64,000 nucleotides of DNA, from positions 4,216,001 to 4,280,000 of the forward strand of contig NZ_CAAHFG010000001.1 in NCBI RefSeq assembly GCF_900890425.1. Direction: 5' to 3'. The notes below the pieces were generated by a model. That model was not told the DNA's origin. It made no database searches and saw only the letters and a program-made list of their open reading frames with translations. Origin of the DNA: Pontiella desulfatans (GTDB lineage Bacteria > Verrucomicrobiota > Kiritimatiellia > Kiritimatiellales > Pontiellaceae). This document shows positions 54,832-61,692 of this stretch, piece after piece (positions within the stretch are counted from its first letter, which is position 1; every line of letters starts with the position of its first letter). A program made the position numbers and the translations under genes.

Positions 54832-57155
54832 TGAAACCATACAGTATTTTTTATTCACCGCAAAGGAACGCAAAGAACACAAGGGATGCTTTCCTGCCGG
54901 CTTTGCGTTCCTTGCGTTCTTTCGCGGTTAAAAATATCCTGCCCGCCATGTTGGCACTTCCCGTCCTAGCTGTAGGGCAGCAGCAGGTGCGGCCGGAGCA
55001 AATGGATCCGCACATCGGCTACATCTATCCCGCCGGGGCGCAGCGAGGAGCCACAGCCACCATCGTCGTCGGCGGGCAATACCTCGAAGGCGCGGACGGC
55101 ATCCACGTTTCCGGCGGAGGCGTGCGCGCCAAGGTGCTCGACTTCGAGCGCCCTCTCAACCAGCGCGAGATCCAGCAGATGCGCAACAAGTTCGATGAAA
55201 TCCGCGAGGAGATGGGCATGGAGGAGGACGAACGCCCAACCAGGCAACCGGAGCAGTTCCGCACCATGATCGAGCAGGCCGAAAAGTCCGGCATCACCAT
55301 GGAGGATGTCCAAAAAATGCGCGAACAAGGCCGCATCCGCAACGATCCCAAACTTCAGGAAAATGCACAGATTGCCGAAGTGGTTACGGTCGAAATCGAG
55401 GTGCTTCCCGACGCCAGGCCTGGACGGCGCGAACTGCGGATCATGAAGGATGGCAGAATCTCCGCCCCGCTCGCCTTTTTTATCGGCGACCATGCGGAAT
55501 GGGTGGAAGCCGACGGAAAAAATATTGAGAAACCATTGCCGGTCGTGCTCAATGGCCAGATTCTGCCCGGCGAGACCGACCGCTATTCCTTCAAGGCCTC
55601 CAAGGGCGACCAGCTCGTTGTGGCCGCCGCCGCGCGCGAACTGATCCCGCATTTGGCCGATGCCGTGCCCGGCTGGTTCCAGGCCGTCATGGCGCTCTAC
55701 GATTCAAAAGGGAGCGAACTGGCCTATGCCGACGACTACCGCTTCAACCCCGACCCTGCGCTCTATTATGAGATTCCAACCGACGGAACCTATACGCTTG
55801 AAATCCGCGATTCCATCTACCGCGGGCGGCAGGACTTTGTCTACCGCATCACCCTCGGCGAGATCCCGTTCATCACCTCCATCTTCCCGCTCGGCGGCAA
55901 GGAGGGCACCACCACGGTCGCGATCCAAGGCAAGAACCTGCCCGCAACCACCGGCACCGTAGGCAACCAGGACTCGCTCGATTCGGTTAAGGGCATACCG
56001 CTCGCCTATCCCGTCCCGTTCGCGCACAGCACCCTGCCCGAGCTGCCGGAAACCGAACCCAACAACACGGTCACCGATGCCATGCCCATCCGCTCGACCT
56101 GCGTCATCAATGGCAGGATCGGCCACCCCGGCGACCTCGACGTATTCGAAATCCAGTTGAAAAAAGGCGAAGCCTTCGTGGCCGAAGTCAACGCGCGCCG
56201 GCTCAACTCGCCACTAGATTCCGTGCTGAAGATCACCGATGCGCACGGCAGGCAGGTGGCCTTCAACGACGACCACGAAGACAGGGCGCTTGGTTTGCTC
56301 ACCCACCACGCCGACTCGCGCATCGCGTTCGTCGCGCCGCACCAGGGCACCTTCCTTATCCACCTGGGCGACACCCAGAACGCCGGGGGCCCGGACCATG
56401 GATATCGCCTCCACCTTGGACGCCCCGAACCGGACTACGAGCTACGCATTGTGCCCTCCCATCTCAACGGAGCCCCGGGAGCCAGCATCCCCTTCACCGC
56501 CTTCGCCCTACGGAAGGATGGTTTCAACGGAGAAATCAAACTGGAACTGAAAAACGAAATCGACGGGCTACGGCTCGATGGCGCCCGCATACCCGCCGGG
56601 CAGGAGCAGGTCGAACTGACCCTGACGCTACCGACCGATCCGCTCTACGTGCCCGAACCCCTGAAGATCGAAGGCCGTGCCGTGATCGACGGCAAGCCCG
56701 CCGTCCGCCCCGCCGTCCCGGCGGAGGACATGATGCAGGCGTTCATCTACCACCACCTCGTCCCCGCCGAGGAGATCCTGCTCGCCAACATCGAGAGCCG
56801 CTTCCTGCGCCCCCAGATCAACTGCAAGACCAAGGATCCGCTGAAGCTCAAACCCGGCACGACCACCTCCGTGACCTTCGAGGCCCCCACCGCCTTCGGG
56901 CGCCAACAGCTCGACTTCAACGTGGAACCGCATAGCGTACCGGCCGGGGTGGGCATCGAGGACGTGACCATCGGGAACGGCACCATCGAAGTCATGCTCG
57001 CGACCGACCCAGCGCTTTCCGTCAAGGGCCAGGAAGGCAACCTGATCTTCGAGCTGGTCATCGAGCGCAACATGCAAGCGCGCGAAGGACGCGAGGCGCG
57101 CACCCTCCGCATCCCCGCCGGCCACCTCCCCGCCGTGCCGTTCAAGATTATGTAG
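54831..57155 (+). CDS. Secreted protein with two PPC-type domains
   Basis: Protein of 774 aa coupled to the DUF1501 gene by a one-base overlap. After the export signal (ILPAMLALPVLAVGQQQ, residues 36-52) comes an IPT/TIG-like start (GYIYPAGAQRGATATIVVGG) and a charged helical insert (MRNKFDEIREEMGMEEDERP). Two bacterial pre-peptidase C-terminal-like domains lie at about 238-335 (LPGETDRYSFKASKGDQLVV) and 423-520 (HPGDLDVFEIQLKKGEAFVA), with further beta domains after them. The signal peptide is preceded by an unusual 35-residue extension encoded by an inverted repeat (54857-54928); an ATG at 54948 would start at the signal peptide itself. A partner of the DUF1549/DUF1501 pair; function unknown. 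Confidence 0.82.
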   Translation: MKPYSIFYSPQRNAKNTRDAFLPALRSLRSFAVKNILPAMLALPVLAVGQQQVRPEQMDPHIGYIYPAGAQRGATATIVVGGQYLEGADGIHVSGGGVRAKVLDFERPLNQREIQQMRNKFDEIREEMGMEEDERPTRQPEQFRTMIEQAEKSGITMEDVQKMREQGRIRNDPKLQENAQIAEVVTVEIEVLPDARPGRRELRIMKDGRISAPLAFFIGDHAEWVEADGKNIEKPLPVVLNGQILPGETDRYSFKASKGDQLVVAAAARELIPHLADAVPGWFQAVMALYDSKGSELAYADDYRFNPDPALYYEIPTDGTYTLEIRDSIYRGRQDFVYRITLGEIPFITSIFPLGGKEGTTTVAIQGKNLPATTGTVGNQDSLDSVKGIPLAYPVPFAHSTLPELPETEPNNTVTDAMPIRSTCVINGRIGHPGDLDVFEIQLKKGEAFVAEVNARRLNSPLDSVLKITDAHGRQVAFNDDHEDRALGLLTHHADSRIAFVAPHQGTFLIHLGDTQNAGGPDHGYRLHLGRPEPDYELRIVPSHLNGAPGASIPFTAFALRKDGFNGEIKLELKNEIDGLRLDGARIPAGQEQVELTLTLPTDPLYVPEPLKIEGRAVIDGKPAVRPAVPAEDMMQAFIYHHLVPAEEILLANIESRFLRPQINCKTKDPLKLKPGTTTSVTFEAPTAFGRQQLDFNVEPHSVPAGVGIEDVTIGNGTIEVMLATDPALSVKGQEGNLIFELVIERNMQAREGREARTLRIPAGHLPAVPFKIM
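54857..54928. repeat. ACCGCAAAGGAACGC-type inverted repeat inside a coding region
   Basis: The left arm 54857-54884 starts ACCGCAAAGGAACGCAAAGA; the right arm 54901-54928 read on the other strand starts ACCGCGAAAGAACGCAAGGA. They match at 23 of 28 bases. It lies just after the start codon of the PPC-domain gene and encodes residues about 10-33, with no frame break. Confidence 0.8.
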
Positions 57156-57163
57156 AAGTCGTG

Positions 57164-57208
57164 GGGCAGACGTTCCAGTCTGCCCTGCGCAGGCAAGAAA
57201 GCCTGCGC
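57164..57208. repeat. Two tandem perfect hairpins after the PPC-domain gene
   Basis: Hairpin 1 is GGGCAGAC (57164-57171), loop GTTCCA, GTCTGCCC (57178-57185). Hairpin 2 is GCGCAGGC (57187-57194), loop AAGAAA, GCCTGCGC (57201-57208). No T-run follows, so it is not a standard terminator; it looks like an interspersed repeat, though transcript-end stabilisation is possible. Confidence 0.75.
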
Positions 57209-57223
57209 CACACATCGCACCCG

Positions 57224-57679
57224 CTACTTCTCCGGCAGGTTATCGAGGTCATCCAAATCTTTGTAACGTCCCGAAGCCTTTTTGTTTAGCCGTAAGTCGG
57301 CAAGAGAAATAAGGGGAACGTCCACGTCATCAATTTGAGTGCTTAACGAACGTCTACGGCACTCATCGAATTCAACGCCGTCGATTTCATTAAGCACTTC
57401 GATTCTTACCGGAGCCAATCCCATGCGCACAATATTTCCGGGCTCAAGAAAGAGATTTTCCGAGATGTCATCCGACACCATGCCGAACTCGTGAAAGACG
57501 CCGACCAGCTTTCTTGCATTATCGGGATTCAAAGCCACCCAGACATCCATATCCGCAGTCGTTCGTGGGTATCCGTGGTAGCCCACTGCATACCCGCCGA
57601 TCAGCAGATACTCAACCTCATGAGCGTTTAGCAACTTCAAGAATTCTTTGAAGTCGTCCGGTAGCACTTGGTTTTCCAT
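57224..57679 (-). CDS. Nucleotidyltransferase-fold protein (putative toxin-antitoxin component)
   Basis: Protein of 151 aa. The nucleotidyltransferase core is visible near the N-terminus: LLIGGYAVGYHGYPRTTADM, with the Asp-x-Asp pair at 43 and 45 (DMDVW). VRIEVLNEIDGVEF and DVPLISLADLRLNKKASGRY follow, as in AbiEii/DUF6036-type proteins, where the last segment (KDLDDLDNL) is common. These act with a small partner; some add nucleotides to tRNA or to the partner. The adjacent 76-aa gene overlaps it by 62 bases, the expected two-gene arrangement. The cassette lies between a gene end and a decayed copy of that end. Confidence 0.75.
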   Translation of the reverse strand: MENQVLPDDFKEFLKLLNAHEVEYLLIGGYAVGYHGYPRTTADMDVWVALNPDNARKLVGVFHEFGMVSDDISENLFLEPGNIVRMGLAPVRIEVLNEIDGVEFDECRRRSLSTQIDDVDVPLISLADLRLNKKASGRYKDLDDLDNLPEK

Positions 57680-57848
57680 AAGCCGCCTGCCTGTTCATTT
57701 GAATCGCCTGCAACCGCTCTTCCGGAGAACGAGATTGCCAATACGCCTTGTCGTCGCCTGCTGCATGCAATGACACCACAGACAACACGCTTCGATCCAA
57801 TTTCAGTTCGTTTTTCACACCGGCATAATAGGTTTGCTTGCCGTACAT
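57618..57848 (-). CDS. Small partner of the nucleotidyltransferase (putative antitoxin)
   Basis: Protein of 76 aa with DDKAYWQSRSPEERLQAIQM followed by NRQAAYG and a terminal RLQRILEVAKRS. The pattern SPEERLxxxxxxRxxxYG...RLQRxLEV is typical of short ORFs preceding nucleotidyltransferase genes of this class. It is upstream of the nucleotidyltransferase gene on the same strand and overlaps it by 62 bases in another frame, suggesting tight coupling. The start at 57848 follows GGGG about seven bases upstream. Naming it an antitoxin is inference. Confidence 0.7.
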   Translation of the reverse strand: MYGKQTYYAGVKNELKLDRSVLSVVSLHAAGDDKAYWQSRSPEERLQAIQMNRQAAYGKPSATGRLQRILEVAKRS

Positions 57849-57890
57849 ATCAAACCCCTATTGCCCACATTCGGCCACTGAAAAAGGATT

Positions 57891-57999
57891 GGAAGGCAAC
57901 CTGCCCTTCGAGCTGATCGCCGAACGCACGCCACACGCCACAAGCACGCGAGGCTCGAACCCTCCGCATCCCCGCCGTGCCGTTCAGGATTTTGTAGAC
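57891..57999 (+). pseudogene. Decayed copy of the 3' end of the PPC-domain gene
   Basis: Bases from 57891 (GGAAGGCAACCTGCCCTTCG) to about 57999 align with the last 125 bases of the PPC-domain gene (57032-57157, GGAAGGCAACCTGATCTTCG). Shared stretches include ACCCTCCGCATCCCCGCC and GCCGTGCCGTTCA followed by a TAG. The copy has lost a segment encoding GHLP and is frameshifted. It has no start and no function as a gene; it is a relic of a duplication on the far side of the two-gene cassette. Confidence 0.7.
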
Positions 58000-58069
58000 G
58001 AAGCTTCCAGCTTCGTTAGGCAGAACAACGCGCGTTGCAGAATCAAACGAAGCTGGAATCTTCGTCTAC
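57994..58069. repeat. 24-bp inverted repeat overlapping the lipB 3' end
   Basis: Left arm GTAGACGAAGCTTCCAGCTT plus CGTT (57994-58017), and right arm 58046-58069, which reads the same on the minus strand except for one base (23 of 24). The 28 bases between include GCGCGTTGCA. The right arm is exactly the last eight sense codons of lipB. Confidence 0.85.
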
Positions 58070-58762
58070 GATGAACCTCGCCAGATCAGGAGGCAGCTCC
58101 CCATCCGCATCGAACCGTTCCAGTTCGCGGTTGCAGACGGTGGAGAAATGGTTGAGGAGGGAGTCGCCGACGGCGGGCATTTCCGGGCATTGGTCGCCGA
58201 GGATGGTTTTCATGGTGGCGACGGGTTCGCCGACGAGGCCGCACGGCACGATGGTGTCGAAACCCATGAGGTCGTTGGCGACGTTGAAGCTCATGCCATG
58301 GAAGGAGACCCATTTCTTGAGGCGGAAGCCGATGGCGGCGATCTTTCCGGCCTGGGTCCACGCGCCGGACTTGCCTTCGCGGCGAAAGCCTTCGATGCCA
58401 TGGTCGGCCAACGTGCGGATGGCGGTCTCCTCAAGGTTGTTGAGGTAGCCGTGCGAATCGGCGTCGTTCCCGCCGAGGTAGAGGATGGGATAAAGCACCC
58501 ACTGGCCGGGGCCATGGAAGGTGACATCGCCACCGCGCTCGACATGGAAAAGGTCGATGCCCAGCTCGCGGTATTCCGCTTCGGTCTTGAGCAGATAGTT
58601 ATCGCGCCCGCGGTTGCCCAGCGTGACGGTCGGTGTATGCTGAAGAATCAACACGGTGTCCGGAATCAGCCCATCCTGACGCGCCTTGAGCAAACGGCGC
58701 TGGATGTCCAGTCCTTGCCGATAGGGAACGGGATTGCTGAAACTGACCGACCAGGCCTTCAT
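58043..58762 (-). CDS. lipB: Octanoyl-ACP:protein N-octanoyltransferase (lipoate biosynthesis)
   Basis: Protein of 239 aa that moves octanoate from acyl carrier protein to lipoyl domains, the first step of lipoate synthesis. Motifs are the RGGDVTFHGPGQWVLYP loop (residues 76-92), catalytic Lys140 (AGKIAAIGFRLKKW) and Cys174 (IVPCGLVGEPV). The ATG at 58762 follows AGAGGA and begins the conserved N-terminus; the longer reading covers a hairpin and is rejected. The C-terminal eight residues (VDEDSSFV) come entirely from an inverted-repeat arm. Its substrate GcvH is encoded directly upstream. LipA is not in the window. Confidence 0.92.
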   Translation of the reverse strand: MKAWSVSFSNPVPYRQGLDIQRRLLKARQDGLIPDTVLILQHTPTVTLGNRGRDNYLLKTEAEYRELGIDLFHVERGGDVTFHGPGQWVLYPILYLGGNDADSHGYLNNLEETAIRTLADHGIEGFRREGKSGAWTQAGKIAAIGFRLKKWVSFHGMSFNVANDLMGFDTIVPCGLVGEPVATMKTILGDQCPEMPAVGDSLLNHFSTVCNRELERFDADGELPPDLARFIVDEDSSFV

Positions 58763-58781
58763 GGTTTTCCTCTTGGCGGAG

Positions 58782-58798
58782 GCAGGCGGTGCGCCTGC
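58782..58798. repeat. Short GC hairpin in the lipB leader
   Basis: GCAGGCG (58782-58788), loop GTG, CGCCTGC (58792-58798). It resembles the AGGC-containing hairpin at 57187-57208 and lies 20 bases before the lipB start; it may be another repeat remnant. Confidence 0.5.
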
Positions 58799-58802
58799 GG
58801 CA

Positions 58803-58836
58803 CAAAAACAAAAAGAGGAGGATAGGCATCCTCCTC
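58803..58836 (-). terminator. Terminator after gcvH
   Basis: Stem GAGGAGGAT (58815-58823), loop AGGC, ATCCTCCTC (58828-58836). On the minus strand it is followed by a T-rich tract (complement of 58803-58814). It lies 24 bases beyond the gcvH stop and partly separates gcvH from lipB. Confidence 0.8.
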
Positions 58837-58859
58837 GACATTCCATGCATGGAAAACGA

Positions 58860-59243
58860 CTAGTCGTCGGGGCAGAGTTCCTCGTAGGAATCCGCATCCA
58901 TCATGTCATCCACTTCCGACTCGTCGTTCACCCGGATCTTGAAGAGCCAGCCAGCGCCGAAAGCGTCTTTGTTGATGAGTTCCGGGTTGTCTTCCAGCTC
59001 GCTGTTGACTTCGATGATTTCGCCACCCACGGGGGCGTAGACATCGGCGGCGGCCTTGACGGATTCAACCACGGCGGCTTCGTCGCCGGCAGAAAACTCG
59101 GTTCCCACCTCGGGCAATTCAACAAAGGTCAGGTCAGAGAGCTGGCTCTGGGCAAAGTCGCTGATGCCGACCGTTGCGATGCCGTCATCGAGAGATACCC
59201 ATTCATGGGTTTTGGCGTAGAACAGATCTTGTGGAACCGACAT
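58860..59243 (-). CDS. gcvH: Glycine cleavage system H protein
   Basis: Lipoyl-carrier protein of 127 aa that shuttles the aminomethyl group between the P, T and L proteins. The lipoylated lysine is Lys63 in VVESVKAAADVYAPVGGEI. The N-terminus (DLFYAKTHEWVSLDDGIATV, GISDFAQSQLSDLTFVELPE) is typical. The genes for P, T and L proteins are not in this window. lipB, which lipoylates it, is the next gene downstream; a terminator stands between them. The C-terminus ends in an unusual acidic tail (DDMMDADSYEELCPDD). Confidence 0.95.
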   Translation of the reverse strand: MSVPQDLFYAKTHEWVSLDDGIATVGISDFAQSQLSDLTFVELPEVGTEFSAGDEAAVVESVKAAADVYAPVGGEIIEVNSELEDNPELINKDAFGAGWLFKIRVNDESEVDDMMDADSYEELCPDD

Positions 59244-59284
59244 ATTACATCTCCTGGTTATCGATTAATGACCTGAATAAAAAG

Positions 59285-59358
59285 TGGAGGTGCGGATCGG
59301 AGTCGAACCGATCTAGATGGATTTGCAATCCACTGCCTAACCGCTTGGCTACCGCACC
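59285..59358 (-). tRNA. tRNA-Cys (GCA)
   Basis: Read on the minus strand, acceptor strands GGTGCGG (59358-59352) and CCGCACC (59295-59289) pair. The anticodon loop holds GCA within GGATTGCAAATCC, and a GGTTCGACTCC T-arm segment is present. The discriminator is U, as usual for tRNA-Cys, and the 3' CCA is encoded (59287-59285). It lies between panC and gcvH. Confidence 0.93.
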
Positions 59359-59461
59359 TTTGTTCCCAAAGCGGTCACCAATGTAATGATGAGCTCATCG
59401 CATTCAAACAAAAATATCCAAAAAATGAAGGGAATCCTGCAAGCGTTTCCGTTGCAAACCA

Positions 59462-60307
59462 CTACGGCACGACCACGGCATTGTCAATTAGGCGCGTTGT
59501 TCCAATTTTCACGGCAAGCGCAACCAAGGTTTTCCCTTTGACCCGCCCGACGGGCTGCAATGTTTCGTCATCGACGAACTCGACATAGTCGACAACCGCA
59601 TCGGGCACGCTGGCCATAAGATTCGCGACGGACTTTCCAAGAACGGCAACATCCACCACCCCCTGGCCAACCAGATCCACCACGTGGTCGAGCGCCTGCC
59701 TGAGGCAAAGCGCATTCCGGCGCTGGAGTTCGGTCAGGTATTTATTGCGCGAGCTCATCGCCAAGCCGTCCGGTTCGCGAACAATGGCGCCCCGCACAAT
59801 CTCCACCGGAAAGTTAAGGTCGCGCACCATGCGTTCGATGATGCGCAGTTGCTGCGCATCCTTTTCGCCAAAGACGGCCAGATCCGGCAGCACCAGATTG
59901 AATAGCTTGGCAACGACGGTGCAAACCCCGCGGAAATGGCCGGTGCGCGATGCGCCGCAGAGCACGCCCGAGAGCGACTCCTCGTCCACCCACACGCTGG
60001 CGTCGGCGGCATACATGTTGCCGGGCTCCGGATAAAAAACAATATCGACGCCCTCCTCTTCGCAGAGCAATTCATCCCGCTCGAAATCGCGCGGGTAGGC
60101 ATCGAGATCTTCGTTGGGGCCGAACTGGGTTGGATTCACGAAGATGCTCGCAACCAGCACATCGCATTTTTCGCGGGCCAGTCGCATGAGCGAAAGATGG
60201 CCTGCGTGCAGGAACCCCATGGTGGGCACAAAGCCGATCGTCTTGCCCGACCGCTTCAGGAACAGCGCAAGGCGCTGCATCTCTTCGGGAGATTCAATGA
60301 TTTGCAT
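59462..60307 (-). CDS. panC: Pantothenate synthetase
   Basis: Enzyme of 281 aa that condenses pantoate and beta-alanine using ATP. It has the nucleotidyltransferase HxGH motif in FVPTMGFLHAGHLSLM, the FVNPTQFGPNEDLDAYPR loop, VFGEKDAQQLRIIERM, and MSSRNKYLT, the KMSKS-like element. Length is typical. It starts one base after the panB stop, so the two form an operon for pantothenate and CoA synthesis. Confidence 0.95.
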   Translation of the reverse strand: MQIIESPEEMQRLALFLKRSGKTIGFVPTMGFLHAGHLSLMRLAREKCDVLVASIFVNPTQFGPNEDLDAYPRDFERDELLCEEEGVDIVFYPEPGNMYAADASVWVDEESLSGVLCGASRTGHFRGVCTVVAKLFNLVLPDLAVFGEKDAQQLRIIERMVRDLNFPVEIVRGAIVREPDGLAMSSRNKYLTELQRRNALCLRQALDHVVDLVGQGVVDVAVLGKSVANLMASVPDAVVDYVEFVDDETLQPVGRVKGKTLVALAVKIGTTRLIDNAVVVP

Positions 60308-60308
60308 A

Positions 60309-61100
60309 TCAATAGGTGTGTTCTTCGGACGGGAAGGAACCGTCCTCGACTTCGGACTTGTAGGACGCGAGCGCCTCGCTGATCAGCGGATGGAGCGTTG
60401 CGAATCTTTTCACAAACCGGGGCGCGGGTTTCCCGCTGATCCCGAGCAGGTCGGTGAATACCAGCACCTGGCCATCGCACCCGACGCCGGCCCCGATGCC
60501 GATGGTGGGAATGGAGAGCGCGCCGGAAATCATTGCGCCCAGCTCGGCGGGAACGCATTCAAGCACAATGGCAAACGCCCCGGCCTGCTCGACCGCCATG
60601 GCATCGTCCATCAGTTGCCGGGCCTGCTCGGAGGTCTTGCCCTGAACCTTGTAGCCGCCCATCTCCTTGATGCTTTGCGGGGTTAGGCCAATATGCCCCA
60701 GCACCGGCACGCCGTTCTTCACCAACGACTCGATCAACTCGCCGCGCAGCGCGCCGCCCTCGACCTTCACGGCATCGGCATGTGCTTCCTTGATGAAGCG
60801 TCCGGCATTTTCCAAGGCCATGGCGATGGAGGGTTGATAGGACATGAACGGCATATCGGCAATGATCAGGGCATTCTTCACCCCGCGCGAAACCGCCGCC
60901 GTGTGGTGCAGCATTTCGTCCATGCCGACGGGCAGGGTTGTTTCATAGCCGAGCACGGTCATGCCCAGCGAGTCGCCCACCAGAATGGCAGGGATGCCGG
61001 CATCCTCCACCAGCGATGCCGTGAGCGCATCATACGCCGTTAGCATGGCAATCCTTTGTTCGCCCTTCAGGGCCTTAATCTTTGCGGCTGTCCATTTCAT
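60309..61100 (-). CDS. panB: 3-methyl-2-oxobutanoate hydroxymethyltransferase
   Basis: First enzyme of pantothenate synthesis, 263 aa; adds a hydroxymethyl group from methylenetetrahydrofolate to alpha-ketoisovalerate. Motifs: MLTAYDALTASLVEDAGIPA, the metal-binding ILVGDSLGMTVLGYETTLPV, ADMPFMSYQPSIAMALENAG, VLGHIGLTPQSIKEMGGYKV, and FAIVLECVPAELG with the catalytic Glu. The leader between panB and folK is filled by an interspersed repeat. Confidence 0.95.
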   Translation of the reverse strand: MKWTAAKIKALKGEQRIAMLTAYDALTASLVEDAGIPAILVGDSLGMTVLGYETTLPVGMDEMLHHTAAVSRGVKNALIIADMPFMSYQPSIAMALENAGRFIKEAHADAVKVEGGALRGELIESLVKNGVPVLGHIGLTPQSIKEMGGYKVQGKTSEQARQLMDDAMAVEQAGAFAIVLECVPAELGAMISGALSIPTIGIGAGVGCDGQVLVFTDLLGISGKPAPRFVKRFATLHPLISEALASYKSEVEDGSFPSEEHTY

Positions 61101-61103
61101 AAC

Positions 61104-61182
61104 TTGTACCGTAATGAGTAATGCTCAACTCGTAACCATCCCATCGGAGCCAATGCAATTACGGGTTACGCATTACGGGTTA
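61104..61182. repeat. Second copy of the GTAATnCGTAA-type repeat
   Basis: The left part (61104-61123) has TTGTACCGTAATGAGTAATG and the right arm (61158-61182) has TTACGGGTTACGCATTACGG. It shares TTACGCATTACGGGTTA-type words with the repeat at 46790-46846. It sits in the 85 bases between folK and panB. Confidence 0.7.
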
Positions 61183-61185
61183 TTC

Positions 61186-61692
61186 CTACCAACGCTCGTC
61201 GAAAACGCTGAGGCCTTCATCGGGCGGGAGGGAGCCCAGGATTTGCGCGACGGATTTGCTGGCCTCCGGCAGGATCAAATCGGGCCGCACATCATTGAGC
61301 GGTTGCACCACGAAGCGACGTTCCGCCCAGCGCGGGTGCGGCACCTCCAGCCCACCGCTATCGATGATCTGCCCGCCGGCATAGATGATGTCCACATCGA
61401 TCGGGCGCGGCGCGTTGCGGTCCTCCTGGTCGCGCTCGCGCCCCAGGCTCACCTCGATCTTGCCGATATAGGAGAGCCAGCTATCGAGCGGCAACTCGCT
61501 TTCGACAATCACGACCGAGTTGAGGTAGGCCATTTCCTGGTATTCCGGTTTCACATCCACCGGCGTGGTTTCATAGATTGGCGACTGGTCGACAAACTTG
61601 GTACGCGGCGCGGACAACAGCAGATTCTTCGCCTGCATCAGCAGCCGTTTGCGATTGTAAAGATTGGAACCTAGGCTAAACCCGATCTCCAT
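61186..61692 (-). CDS. folK: HPPK, folate pathway
   Basis: 2-amino-4-hydroxy-6-hydroxymethyldihydropteridine pyrophosphokinase of 168 aa. Motifs: GFSLGSNLYNRKRLLMQAKN, SPIYETTPV, GRERDQEDRNAPRPIDVDII and LEVPHPRWAERRFVVQPL, including the metal-binding Asp pair of PIDVDI. The start at 61692 overlaps dapF by 17 bases; GGGAGG lies six bases before it, and the family N-terminus (MEIGFSLGSN) begins there. The longer upstream ATG lies inside dapF. Confidence 0.93.
   Translation of the reverse strand: MEIGFSLGSNLYNRKRLLMQAKNLLLSAPRTKFVDQSPIYETTPVDVKPEYQEMAYLNSVVIVESELPLDSWLSYIGKIEVSLGRERDQEDRNAPRPIDVDIIYAGGQIIDSGGLEVPHPRWAERRFVVQPLNDVRPDLILPEASKSVAQILGSLPPDEGLSVFDERW

Noticed and set aside
57838-58074. 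Plus-strand open frame of 78 codons before lipB
   Set aside because: It is stitched from the decayed copy of the PPC gene end and both arms of the inverted repeat, with no ribosome site.
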